Assembly: GCF_003965815.1 (NCBI RefSeq)
Contig: NZ_RXOE01000009.1
Coordinates: 124,001-188,000 of the forward strand
From: Variovorax gossypii
Lineage (GTDB): Bacteria; Pseudomonadota; Gammaproteobacteria; Burkholderiales; Burkholderiaceae_C
Direction of reading: 5' to 3'
Length of the DNA: 64,000 nucleotides
Position 1 is the stretch's first letter. The number at the start of each line of letters is the position of its first letter. This document shows, piece by piece, positions 45,134-53,894 of the stretch. Below the pieces are notes generated by a model that searched no databases, was not told the DNA's origin, and saw only the letters and a list, made by a program, of their open reading frames with translations. Both the position numbers and the translations under genes were made by a program.

Positions 45134-45158
45134 ACCCCTACGAAGGTTTACCCCTTCA
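45134..45158. promoter_or_regulatory. Direct repeats upstream of the EnvZ-like kinase gene
   Basis: ACCCCTACG at 45134-45142 and ACCCCTTCA at 45150-45158 share six leading bases, with starts 16 bases apart; they flank AAGGTTT. They lie about 100 bases upstream of the minus-strand kinase start and past the end of the receiver-only gene. Possible binding site of a response regulator. No -10 or -35 is assigned. Confidence 0.35.
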
Positions 45159-45201
45159 TGCGCCGGAGTAGCGCGAGGCCGGCTCGCCCCTCCTTGGCGC
45201 T

Positions 45202-45582
45202 TCAGTCCCGGCTCAGCGCGCGACCGATCCAGGCCTCGAGCTCGGCGGCGTCGATCGGCTTCTCGATCAGGCAGAGAGCGGCGCTGGTCTTCACGCGCTC
45301 CCGCGTGCGGGCGTTGGCGAAGGCGCTGATGAAGATGACGGGCGGGCGCAGGCCTTCGCGCTCCAGGCGTTCGACCAGCGCGATGCCGTCCATGGCCGGC
45401 ATCTGGATGTCGCAGACGAGGCAGCGCGTGCGCGCCGGAACGTCGGAGGCCAGGAAGTCGATGGCCGACTCGAACGCGCGGGCCTCCCATCCGAACGAGC
45501 GCACGAGGCTGCTCGTCGCGGCGCGAACGAAAGGATCGTCGTCGACGATGGAAACGAGTTCGATGGCTGCTGACAGGGACAA
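45202..45582 (-). CDS. Receiver-only response regulator
   Basis: A 126-residue single receiver domain with no output domain. The acidic pocket is in VDDDPFVR (residues 13-20), the phosphoacceptor is Asp58 in CDIQMPAMDG, the conserved Ser in FISAF near residue 86 replaces the usual Thr, and Lys108 is in IEKPID. Such proteins act as phosphate carriers or sinks in multi-step phosphorelays, or by protein-protein contact. It is encoded between the FixJ-type regulator and the EnvZ-like kinase on the same strand, so it is well placed to take phosphate from either kinase. It resembles the receiver of FixJ-type proteins more than CheY. Confidence 0.87.
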   Translation of the reverse strand: MSLSAAIELVSIVDDDPFVRAATSSLVRSFGWEARAFESAIDFLASDVPARTRCLVCDIQMPAMDGIALVERLEREGLRPPVIFISAFANARTRERVKTSAALCLIEKPIDAAELEAWIGRALSRD

Positions 45583-45707
45583 GGAGGAAGCCCGTTCTCT
45601 ACCCCGGGGGTTTCCGGTGAAGGCACAGGAACATTCCCGCCCCTGCCCAGGATTGCAGGATACCGGCGCCAGCGCGCGACGCCATCATCCATAGGTATGC
45701 CACCGCC

Positions 45708-46400
45708 TCAGCAGGCACTCTCCACCACACCCAGCGCCTCCATCCTGCGCACCAGTTCGGCAACCGAGCGCGCGTTCATCTTGCGCATCGCCTGGCCCCG
45801 GTGGATCTTGGCCGTGATCTCGGCAATGCCCATGCGGTCGGCGATCTGCTTGTTCATCAGGCCGCCGGCCACGTGCTGCACCACCTCGCACTCGCGCGGC
45901 GTGAGCGATTCCCAGCAGGCACGCGCGGCCTGCAGCAGGCGCTCGCTCTCCAGGCGGCGCGCATCGCGGTCCAGCGCGGCGATCACCGCGTCGATCATGT
46001 CCTGGTCGCGGAAGGGCTTCGCCAGGAAATCAACGGCCCCGGCCTTCATTGCCTTCACGGTCATGGCGATGTCGCCGTGGCCGGTCATGAACACGATCGG
46101 CATGTGAGGCTCACCGCGCTCCAGCAGGGCCTGCTGGAAGGAAAGGCCGCTCTGGCCGCGCAAGCGCACGTCCAGCACCAGGCAGGAGGGCTCGCCGGAG
46201 CGCGGTGCGGCGAGGAACTCCTCCGTCGTCGCAAAGGCGTGCACCGCCAGGTCGATGGAGCGCAGCAGGCTGCTCAGCGCATCGCGCACGAGCTCGTCGT
46301 CATCGACGATGAACACGCAACGAAGGGGTGCCTGAAGTGGATCGGAAGGACGCATGAAACGAAACGTTGGTGAGGGCATCGGGGTCGCCTGCCCTTTCAT
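45708..46400 (-). CDS. FixJ-type response regulator (receiver plus LuxR-type HTH)
   Basis: A 230-residue two-domain regulator. The receiver (about 26-140) has acidic pocket VDDDELVRD, phosphoacceptor Asp77 in LDVRLRGQSG, Thr in FMTGHGD and Lys in LAKPFRDQDM. A LuxR/FixJ helix-turn-helix lies at about 165-225 (LTPRECEVVQHVAGG, NKQIADRMGIAEITAKIHRG). The ATG at 46400 overlaps the stop of the upstream sensor gene (ATGA), implying translational coupling; ATGs at 46379 and 46355 are alternatives. It should be the direct partner of the large hybrid kinase, turning on promoters after phosphorylation. Confidence 0.9.
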   Translation of the reverse strand: MKGQATPMPSPTFRFMRPSDPLQAPLRCVFIVDDDELVRDALSSLLRSIDLAVHAFATTEEFLAAPRSGEPSCLVLDVRLRGQSGLSFQQALLERGEPHMPIVFMTGHGDIAMTVKAMKAGAVDFLAKPFRDQDMIDAVIAALDRDARRLESERLLQAARACWESLTPRECEVVQHVAGGLMNKQIADRMGIAEITAKIHRGQAMRKMNARSVAELVRRMEALGVVESAC

Positions 46401-49400
46401 CGATGGCCGGGGCCCGGCCGCGGCAGGCTGAAGACGGCGCGCATGCCCGTGGGTTCGCGCTGCCGCAACTCGAGCGTTCCGCCGTGCGCATCGAGGATCG
46501 ACTTGCAGATGGCCAGCCCCATGCCCATGCCGTTGGACTTGGTGGTGAAGAGCGGCTTGAGCAGATGCTCCGCCGCCCCGAGGACGACGCCCGGCCCGGC
46601 GTCTTCCACCACGATGCGCACATGCTCGTCGTCGTGCACGCAGGCCATCGACAACGGGTGCGGGCCGGGTGGGAGCGAAGCCATCGACTCGGCCCCGTTC
46701 ATCAGCAGGTTGACCGCCACCTGCTGCAACTGCACGCGGTCGCCGTGCACGGCCAGCGGCGCGCCCAGGCCCGTCGTCTCCAGCGTGACGCCCATGGTGT
46801 CGAGCGCCCCGGCGACCAGCGTCGCCGCCTCGCGCAGCGCCTCGCCGAGATCGAAGACGCCGAACTGCGGCTCCGCGTTGCGCGCCTTGGCGCGAAGGCC
46901 CTGGATGATGGTGCGGGCGCGCAGTGCGCTCCTGCTGATGTGAGTGAGCATCTCGCGGGCCTCGCCGATGTCGGGCGGGCTGCGGTCGAGCCAGCGCAGC
47001 GCGGCGCTGGCCGAGGTGTCGACCGCGGCGATCGGCTGGCCGACCTCGTGCACGATGGAAGCCACCAGCTCGCCCATCGCCTTCAGGCGGGTCGCACGCT
47101 CGAGCTCGGCGAGCGTGCTGCGCAATTGCTCCTCGGCCTGCGCGCGCTGCTGGTTCTGGTCGATCAGCTCCTCGTACAGCCGCGCGTTCTCCAGCGCGAA
47201 GGCCGCCTGCGAGGCGATCACCTCCAGCACCTCGGCCTTGGCGGGCGTGAACACGTGGGAGGCCAGGTTGTTCTCCAGGTAGAGCACGCCGACGAGCATC
47301 GCGTGGCGCATCAGCGGCACGCACAGGATCGAACGCGGACGCCGGCGGCGGATGTAGTCGTCCTGCGCGAGCGACGCGCTCTCGCGCGCGTCGTCCACCA
47401 CGATGTGCTGCTGGGTGCGCGCGACCGCCTGGACGATGGAGACCGGCAACGTCCCTGCATCGAAGGCGACGCCCTCCTGCGTGAGCGTGACGGCACCGTC
47501 GAGCACCCGCGCCTGGGCACGCACCTGCCACGCCTCGTGCCGCAACAGCGCCAGCGTGCCGGACTCGGCGCCGGCGTTCTCGAGCGCGGTGCGAAGCAGC
47601 GTCTCGACCAGGCGGACCGGCACGATCTCGCCGGCGAGCGCCGTCGAGATGCGCAGGACGGCCTGCGCATCGAGCCCCTGCATCCGCCGCGTGTTCGGGA
47701 CCGGGTCCTCGATCTCGAAGAGCCCCGGGTGCGAGGCCTGCAGCTGGCGCACCTTGGCCGTGGCGCCCCAGCGCTGCCACGCGCCGCGTGCGTGGCGCAG
47801 GTTGCCGTGCGCGGACAGGTCGTCGCCGCGCCCGGCATGGAAGGCCGCGGCATGTTCGGCCGCCAGTGCCTCGACCTGCGTGAAGCCGTGGCGCCGCGCA
47901 TGCGACACCGCCCGCGCATAGGCCTCCACCGCCGCGAGCGGATCGCCGTCGATGCGGCACATCTCCGCGCGCACCAGCTGGAAGCGGGCCAGGAAGTTGG
48001 CCGGGCAGGCCTGGCTCCAGGCCTGGAGCTGCTTCACGTCCCGCTGCAGCGCGGCCTGCTGCGACGCATCGCGCGCCGGGAGCGCGAGCAAGGCGAGCGC
48101 GCCGTAGAACGGCAGGTCGCCGCTCTCGGCGAAGGTACGGCCTGAGGCCGCGCAGGCTTCTGCCCGGTGGCGTGCCTCGATCGCCTCGGCGAGCCTGCCG
48201 CCGAGGAGTGCCGCCTGCAGCCTGTAGACCCAGTAGGCGAAGTCGACGAGCGTTGCGGGCTGGTCTTCCCGCGGCGGGCTCGGCTGTTCGTCGCCGTTGC
48301 CGGTGGTGCCTGCGGTGCCGTCCTGCAGCTGCGCCAGGAGCAGCTTCTGGGCCAGCAGCGCCTCGATCACGAGCTGGAAATTCGCGTCGCGCGCAACCGC
48401 CAGCCCGCGCTCGACCGTGTCCCGCACGTCGCCGAGGTACTCCCCGGCGAAGAGCATTCCCGTGGCCTGGTTGCGCCCGCAGTAGATCGCGAAGGTATGG
48501 TCGCCGCTCGCCACGGCCACGTCGTAGGCGCGCCGGATGTAGTCGCGCGCCGCGCGCGCCGGCTGCGTCCACGGAACCACCATGGTGCCGAAGGTCATGT
48601 AGACCCGGCCCCGGTACTGGGCGAGCCCGCGCTCGTCGACCAGGTGCAGCGCGAGCGCGCCGAACTCCCGCGCGGCGGCGTAGTTGCCGTAGCGCACGCC
48701 GAAGACCTGCGTCATGCAGACATAGCCGTCCGCCGAGGCGTCGGAGTGGCCCTGCGCGATGTTGAGGCCGATCATGCGCAGCAGGATCAGGTCGACCAGG
48801 TCCTGGTCGGTGTACAGCGCCGGCGGAATGAGGTCCGCGAAGATGTCGGTGATCGCCCGGCGCAGCGGGTCGGCCACGACGGGCAGCTGGCGCAGGGCCC
48901 CGATGCCGTGCCGGTCGATCCATTCCTGCAGCACCGCGTGCTCGCGGTCGACCGCGGCGGCATCGGGCCGCCTCGGCATGACGATGCCGGACTTGCCCAG
49001 GAAGGCCAGCCCCACGTCCAGCGCCCGGTCGAAGTTGCCGAGCGTGGTGTACAGCGCCGCGCGCAGGCGCGCGAGATCGGCCCCGAAGATGCCGTCCCCC
49101 GCAACCTCCTCCAGTGCCGACAGGCGACCCTCCGCGGCCTCCAGTGCCCCGGTCATGAACTCGGCCTCGCCGCAGAGTGCGCGCGCGTGCAGGCCGTCTT
49201 CGCTTGTGTCGGCTTCGCCCAGGAAGGCGAGCGCGGCGCGGAAGAAGCCGAGCGCCGAATGATGGGCGGTCGCGGCCTTCGCCTGCCGGCCGGCCTCCAG
49301 GTTGAGCCGCGCGAAGTCGCGTCGCTCCTGCGGTGCCTCGACAGCCGGACGTGCAAGCCCGGCCTGTGCGGCGAGCGAGAACACCCGCGCGGAGTCGGAC

Positions 49401-51589
49401 GCATGCCGGAGCTGGCGGCGCACGATCTGCAGGTGCATGCGCGGCCGCTCCCCGGGCGGGATCGAGGCGTAGGCGGCTTCGCGGATGCGGTCGTGCCAGA
49501 AGCCCCAGTCCTCGCCGTCGCGCTGGATGCTGCCTGCCTCGCGCGCACTGTCGAGTGCGGCCTGCAGGCGCCTGTCCGCATCGGTTCCGGGCTGAACGTC
49601 CATCGCCAGCGCGAGCTCCTGGCCTGAAGTCCGGTGGCCTAGGCACGCCATCACGCGCAGAACCGCCTGCGTCGCCGCGGGCAGTTGTTCGAAGCGGCGC
49701 GCCATCAGGTCGCCGACGGTGTCGGCGCCGGGGTGGGACGCGAGCTGTTCGAGGCTCCAGCGCCACGAGGCGGTCTCCGCGTCGTAGGCAAGCAGGCCGT
49801 CGTCGGCCAGCAGATGGAGCAGGTGCCGGGCGAAAAGCGGATTCCGCTCGGTCTTCCGGCCGATGAGGTCGGCCAGTTCGCCGACGACGCTCGCGTCCTG
49901 CTGCAGCGTGAGCGCGATCATTTCGCGCAAGGCGCCTTCGTCCAATGGACCGAGCTCGATGCGCACGGCTTGCGGCATCTCCGCGAGCCGGCCCGCGCGC
50001 AGCGGATGAGCCGCATCCACCTCGTTGTCGCGGAAGGTTCCTATGAGCAGCAGCGCGGCATCGTCGTGCTGGTACAGCAGGCGCTCGAGCACCTGCAGGG
50101 TCTCGACGTCGGCCCATTGCAGGTCGTCGAGCAGCATCACGAGCGGACGCGTGGGCGCGGCGAAGCATGCGATCAGCCGCGCCATGCCCTGCAGTACGCG
50201 CTCGCGCTCGAGCGCGGGGGCCGCGTCGGGAGGCGCGGGCACGGGCTGCCCGGAAGGCGCACCGAGGATGACGCCGAGCGCAGGCAGCAGGCCCGTCAGG
50301 GTCCGCTCCACCGGCTTCGCGGCGGCGGCGATGCGATTGCGCCAGACCGCGAACTCTTCGTTCGCGCAGCCGATCACGTGCTGCAGCAGCGGATCGAGCG
50401 CCTCCACCAGCAGCGCATACGGCTTGCCGCGGCGCCCTTGCTCGCTCTTGGCCGCGGCCAGCAGCGGCACGCCCGGGCGCTGCATGCGGGCCACCGCCTC
50501 GCGCAGGAGCGTCGACTTGCCGATGCCCGACGGGCCCGAGACCCAGGCCGCGCGCGAACGGGCGCTGTCCGCGACCTCGCGGTAGAGCGCGAGCAGTGCC
50601 TGCAGTTCGGCGTCGCGTCCCAGCACGAGGCCCGTGCCGCCGGGCTTGCGCAGGGCCGAATGGGCATCGAGCGCAAAACGGGGAATGCGCCCGTGCTGGC
50701 GCAGCAGGGTCTCGCAGCGCCGCAGGTCCGCCAGCACGCCGGCAGCGTCCGCGTACCGGTGCTCCGGCGTCTTCTCGAGCAGCTTCATGACCAGCAGCGA
50801 GAGTTGCTCCGGCAGCCCCGGCACCAGCTCGGCGGGCGCACGGGCGACGCGGGTCGCATGCGCGTGCACGCGCGCGGCGGCGTCGGCGCCCTCGAAAGGA
50901 AGCCTGCCGGTCATCGACTCGTAGAAGATGCAGCCGAGCGCGTAGAGGTCGGCCCGCGCATCCACGCGCAGGTTCATGCGCGCGCCCAGCTCCGGCGCCA
51001 TGTAGTTGAAGCTGTCCTCGTCCCAGGAAAGCTGGTCGTCGCCCGCGACCTTGTCCTCGCCGCCGAAGGTGGCTGCCTGGCCGAAGCCGGTGAGACAGGC
51101 CCTGCCGTCTTCGCAGAGCAGCATGCGGTCGGGCGTGAGCGCGCGATGCAGCACGCCGGCCGCGTGCATCGCGCCCACGGCGGCGGTGAGGCGCAGCGCG
51201 AACGCGACGAAGGCGCCCGCATCGGCACACGGTGCGCCACTGCGGGGAAGCGGCTCGCCGCCGGGGTCCTTCAGGATCAGCAGGAAGCTCTCTCCATGGG
51301 GCACCAGCGCGACCGGCACCGCGGCCCATTCGTCGCGAAGCACGTGGCGCAACGAGTACTCCCGCTGAAGCAGCGCGGCGGTGGCCGGCGTGGTCTGGCC
51401 GCGCCCGGCCACGAGCGAGGAGGCCACGCCGTGCGCCCGTGCGCGCTCCAGGCGCGGCGTGCCTGCGCCCAGCTCGCGAAAGTCCCGGTATCGCACCGAC
51501 GAGGTCCCGTGCTGCGCGACAACGGGAGCATCCGGCAGGACTGCTTCTGCGTCTTCTTGTCCGGGGGGTTCCTGATGTTGCATGGGCAT
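46397..51589 (-). CDS. Very large kinase-like/ATPase/GAF/histidine kinase sensor
   Basis: A 1730-residue cytoplasmic sensor. Residues about 35-300 form a Ser/Thr protein-kinase-like domain: LHRALTPDRMLL at 147-158 and LTGFGQA at 166-172, then APE at 198-200 and DLYALGCIFYESMTGRLPF. The catalytic Asp of HRD is Ala150 and the DFG Asp is Gly168, so it looks like a pseudokinase. An AAA ATPase with Walker A GPSGIGKST (352-360) and LLDDLQWAD follows, then a long helical TPR-like region. A GAF domain comes next (IVVDDARE, LCVPLMRH, GVLYLENN), and a histidine kinase with His1514 in IVHEVGQP, Asn1627, DAGPG and GMGMGLAI. No membrane helix is seen. Its stop overlaps the FixJ-type regulator gene. Confidence 0.88.
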   Translation of the reverse strand: MPMQHQEPPGQEDAEAVLPDAPVVAQHGTSSVRYRDFRELGAGTPRLERARAHGVASSLVAGRGQTTPATAALLQREYSLRHVLRDEWAAVPVALVPHGESFLLILKDPGGEPLPRSGAPCADAGAFVAFALRLTAAVGAMHAAGVLHRALTPDRMLLCEDGRACLTGFGQAATFGGEDKVAGDDQLSWDEDSFNYMAPELGARMNLRVDARADLYALGCIFYESMTGRLPFEGADAAARVHAHATRVARAPAELVPGLPEQLSLLVMKLLEKTPEHRYADAAGVLADLRRCETLLRQHGRIPRFALDAHSALRKPGGTGLVLGRDAELQALLALYREVADSARSRAAWVSGPSGIGKSTLLREAVARMQRPGVPLLAAAKSEQGRRGKPYALLVEALDPLLQHVIGCANEEFAVWRNRIAAAAKPVERTLTGLLPALGVILGAPSGQPVPAPPDAAPALERERVLQGMARLIACFAAPTRPLVMLLDDLQWADVETLQVLERLLYQHDDAALLLIGTFRDNEVDAAHPLRAGRLAEMPQAVRIELGPLDEGALREMIALTLQQDASVVGELADLIGRKTERNPLFARHLLHLLADDGLLAYDAETASWRWSLEQLASHPGADTVGDLMARRFEQLPAATQAVLRVMACLGHRTSGQELALAMDVQPGTDADRRLQAALDSAREAGSIQRDGEDWGFWHDRIREAAYASIPPGERPRMHLQIVRRQLRHASDSARVFSLAAQAGLARPAVEAPQERRDFARLNLEAGRQAKAATAHHSALGFFRAALAFLGEADTSEDGLHARALCGEAEFMTGALEAAEGRLSALEEVAGDGIFGADLARLRAALYTTLGNFDRALDVGLAFLGKSGIVMPRRPDAAAVDREHAVLQEWIDRHGIGALRQLPVVADPLRRAITDIFADLIPPALYTDQDLVDLILLRMIGLNIAQGHSDASADGYVCMTQVFGVRYGNYAAAREFGALALHLVDERGLAQYRGRVYMTFGTMVVPWTQPARAARDYIRRAYDVAVASGDHTFAIYCGRNQATGMLFAGEYLGDVRDTVERGLAVARDANFQLVIEALLAQKLLLAQLQDGTAGTTGNGDEQPSPPREDQPATLVDFAYWVYRLQAALLGGRLAEAIEARHRAEACAASGRTFAESGDLPFYGALALLALPARDASQQAALQRDVKQLQAWSQACPANFLARFQLVRAEMCRIDGDPLAAVEAYARAVSHARRHGFTQVEALAAEHAAAFHAGRGDDLSAHGNLRHARGAWQRWGATAKVRQLQASHPGLFEIEDPVPNTRRMQGLDAQAVLRISTALAGEIVPVRLVETLLRTALENAGAESGTLALLRHEAWQVRAQARVLDGAVTLTQEGVAFDAGTLPVSIVQAVARTQQHIVVDDARESASLAQDDYIRRRRPRSILCVPLMRHAMLVGVLYLENNLASHVFTPAKAEVLEVIASQAAFALENARLYEELIDQNQQRAQAEEQLRSTLAELERATRLKAMGELVASIVHEVGQPIAAVDTSASAALRWLDRSPPDIGEAREMLTHISRSALRARTIIQGLRAKARNAEPQFGVFDLGEALREAATLVAGALDTMGVTLETTGLGAPLAVHGDRVQLQQVAVNLLMNGAESMASLPPGPHPLSMACVHDDEHVRIVVEDAGPGVVLGAAEHLLKPLFTTKSNGMGMGLAICKSILDAHGGTLELRQREPTGMRAVFSLPRPGPGHR

Positions 51590-51958
51590 GGATGTGGGCC
51601 TCTGCGGCCGGCCGGGCCGCGAAATGCGTGGGCGCGAGCGGAGCCCGCCGTTGTTCTTGTTTCTCCCCGTCTTCGGGCGCACTCGGGCGCATACGGGGTG
51701 CACTCGGGTACGGATGCCATTGGAACTCCGCCGATCGCGAGATTGGCGCTGCGGTCGTTGGCTGGTGTTAGGCGTTGTTAGGCGCGGGCATGCGCCGCGG
51801 CGGTTTCGGCCGGTCCGCTTGAAAAGTAATGTCACCGCACGCCCCTCGGACACACAGGCATACAGACCGGGCCGGACTTGCTTCGCATCGCCCATAGATT
51901 CAGCGCCGTCGACCCGGGTCGATCCTGTTTCCACAAGTCCAACCAAGGAAGAATCGTC
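51590..51958. other. Divergent promoter region of the sensor and hydrolase genes
   Basis: A 369-base gap. It contains two pairs of direct repeats: GCACTCGGG at 51679-51687 and 51700-51708 (21 bases apart, two helical turns) and TGTTAGGCG at 51766-51774 and 51776-51784 (10 bases apart, one turn). Copy 3 of the shared promoter-like element is at 51827-51863. The helical spacing suggests a regulator bound on one DNA face. No small gene is seen. Confidence 0.5.
51827..51863 (+). promoter_or_regulatory. Shared promoter-like element, copy 3 (upstream of secreted alpha/beta hydrolase)
   Basis: TAATGT at 51827-51832, GACACA at 51849-51854 and GCATAC at 51858-51863, with spacing 22 and 9 as in copy 2. 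It differs from copies 1 and 2 by one base in each of the first two blocks. It is 101 bases before the ATG at 51959, measured from GCATAC. Confidence 0.55.
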
Positions 51959-52771
51959 ATGAAGAAGTTCTCTCGCCGCCTCGCCGCGACCCTGATGGCC
52001 CATGCGCTCGGCCTGGCCGCGATGGCGCCCCTGCACTCGTTCGCGCAGCCGGCGGATCCCGCCTCGTCCGCCAAGCCCACGATCGTGCTCGTGCATGGCG
52101 CCTTCGCCGATTCGTCGAGCTGGGACGGCGTGGTGCAGCGCCTGCAGGCACGGCACTATTCCGTGATCTCCGCCGCGAACCCGCTGCGCGGACCTTCGTT
52201 CGATGCGGCGTACGTCGCCGGCGTTGTCGATGCGGTGAAGGGGCCCGTGGTGCTCGTCGGGCACTCGTACGGCGGCTCGGTCATCTCTACAGCCGCGAAC
52301 GGCAAGCCGAACGTGAAGGCGCTGGTCTACGTTGCAGCTTTCGCGCCAGAGGCCGGCGAAACGGCGCTCGGCCTCACGGGCAAGTTCCCCGGCAGCACGC
52401 TCGGCCCCGCGCTGGCGCCGGCGGTGCCTCTCGCCGATGGCGGCAAGGACCTGTACATCCAGCAGGACAAGTTTCCCGCGCAGTTCGCGGCCGACGTTCC
52501 GCTAGCCAAGGCGCGCCTGATGGCCGTGGGGCAGCGGCCCATCGCCGAGGCGGCGCTGAACGAGGCGACGCAGGCTCCGGCATGGAAGTCGGTGCCGTCA
52601 TGGTTCGTGTACGGCGATCGCGACAAGAACATCCCGCCGCAAGCCATGGCCTTCATGGCGCAGCGCGCGAATGCTCAGAAGACGGTGGTGGTCAAGGGCG
52701 CATCGCACGTCGTGATGACCTCCCAGCCCGAGGCGGTCACCAGGGTGATCGTCGAGGCGGCCGGGCACTGA
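51959..52771 (+). CDS. Secreted alpha/beta hydrolase
   Basis: A 270-residue exported hydrolase. A signal peptide (about 1-30) ends HSFAQPA. The core begins TIVLVHGAFADSSSWDGV; the nucleophile elbow is GHSYGG with Ser103. Catalytic Asp is likely in YGDRDKNIPP and His in KGASHVVMTS. Its overall sequence resembles the secreted esterase-type alpha/beta hydrolases found widely in soil bacteria. The substrate is unknown. AAGGAAG precedes ATG 51959. It is divergent from the giant sensor kinase gene, so it is a likely target of the sensor and FixJ-type pair. Confidence 0.88.
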   Translation: MKKFSRRLAATLMAHALGLAAMAPLHSFAQPADPASSAKPTIVLVHGAFADSSSWDGVVQRLQARHYSVISAANPLRGPSFDAAYVAGVVDAVKGPVVLVGHSYGGSVISTAANGKPNVKALVYVAAFAPEAGETALGLTGKFPGSTLGPALAPAVPLADGGKDLYIQQDKFPAQFAADVPLAKARLMAVGQRPIAEAALNEATQAPAWKSVPSWFVYGDRDKNIPPQAMAFMAQRANAQKTVVVKGASHVVMTSQPEAVTRVIVEAAGH

Positions 52772-52799
52772 GCATCTGCGCCCGCCCGGTTTCAGGGGC

Positions 52800-53591
52800 C
52801 TACTGCGGCAGCTCTCCGGCCGGGCGCTCCAGCCACTTCATGGACAGCCGGTCGAGCTCGCCGCTCTTCTTCGCCTCGTCGATGATGGCGTTGACCCTCT
52901 GCCTCAACGCGTCTTCGCCCTTGGTCACGCCGATGTAGTTCGGGCTTTCCTTGAGCAGCAGCTTGTACGTGGTGCCCAGCGCGGGGTTGCTGACCATGAT
53001 GGTGTTCGCGACCGACGCGCCCGTGGCGATCAGCTGCGCCTGCCCGGAAACGAACGCCGCGACGGTGCGGGTGTTGTCGTCGAAGCGCCTGACGTCGACT
53101 CCCGGGGGCGCGACCTTGTTGAGCTCCTGGTCCTCGACCGAGCCGCGCGTGACCGCGATCGACTTGCCCGACAGGTCCGCGAAGCTCCTGATGTTCAGGC
53201 TCTTCGCGCCGAAGATGGCCTGGTAGAACGGCGAGTACGCGGCGGTGAAGTCGATCTGCTTCTCGCGGTCAGGGTTCTTGCCCAGGGTGGCGATCACCAG
53301 CGCGGCCTTTCTCTTCTGCAGGGTCGGGATGCGGTTGGCGCTGGTCACGGGAATCAGGTCGACCTCCACGCCGAGCTTGCTGCCGATGTAGTTGGCCATG
53401 TCGATGTCCAGGCCGTGCATCTTGAAGTCGCGGTCCATCGAGCCGTAGGGCGGGAAATCGGGGGGAACCGCGATGGCGATCTTCCGGTTCTTCAGGATGG
53501 TGTCCAGCGCGCTTTGCGCATGGACCGCACCGGTTGCCATGAGGGCGCCGAGAGCCAGCCCCAGAACGAATTGCAGTCTGCCGAGTTTCAT
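52800..53591 (-). CDS. Extracellular solute-binding protein, family 3 (amino-acid type), orphan
   Basis: A 263-residue periplasmic binding protein. The signal peptide (about 1-26) ends AVHAQSA. The domain has the family 3 start KIAIAVPPDFPPYGSMD, then MHGLDIDMANYIGSKLGVEVDLIPV split over residues about 60-84, and TRGSVEDQELN. It would deliver amino acids or similar ligands to an ABC permease, but no permease or ATPase gene lies nearby, so it may use a remote transporter or serve as a sensor partner. The start at ATG 53591 gives the signal peptide. It converges on the alpha/beta hydrolase gene, with stops 28 bases apart. Confidence 0.85.
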   Translation of the reverse strand: MKLGRLQFVLGLALGALMATGAVHAQSALDTILKNRKIAIAVPPDFPPYGSMDRDFKMHGLDIDMANYIGSKLGVEVDLIPVTSANRIPTLQKRKAALVIATLGKNPDREKQIDFTAAYSPFYQAIFGAKSLNIRSFADLSGKSIAVTRGSVEDQELNKVAPPGVDVRRFDDNTRTVAAFVSGQAQLIATGASVANTIMVSNPALGTTYKLLLKESPNYIGVTKGEDALRQRVNAIIDEAKKSGELDRLSMKWLERPAGELPQ

Positions 53592-53894
53592 GATGCCTGA
53601 ACGATGACGAGTGGTTGTGGGTTTGATGTCGAGCGCTCGGCCGGGGCCGGCCGCGCAGGCCACGAGCCGCACGAACCGTGCCAGTGGTATACAAGACTCG
53701 TGCACCGCAGGAGAAGGACAAACGTGGTGCGCAATTCGCGAACCAGCCCCCGATTCAGGGAGCGGAGCCCCACATTGGGGACTCCGCGCATCCCATGTTC
53801 TGGCGATGAAGACATGCGGCAAACCCGTAGGCTCGGGACTGCACGGGGCGCGTTGTTTTCAGTGAAGCCCCAGACCCTCATCACCATCCGAACC
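53592..53894. other. Intergenic region between binding-protein gene and small gene
   Basis: A 303-base gap with the minus-strand promoter region of the binding protein and a strong hairpin at 53762-53787: GCGGAGCCCC pairs with GGGGACTCCGC around ACATT, with one bulged A. The hairpin lies about 110 bases before the 73-residue gene and could be an attenuator or terminator. A GTATAC palindrome occurs near 53690. No gene is seen. Confidence 0.45.

Noticed and set aside
45708..51692. One open minus-strand frame of 1994 codons suggesting a fusion of sensor and regulator
   Set aside because: Only its last part is the FixJ-type regulator. The sensor is in another frame and ends at 46397, overlapping the regulator by ATGA, so there are two genes.
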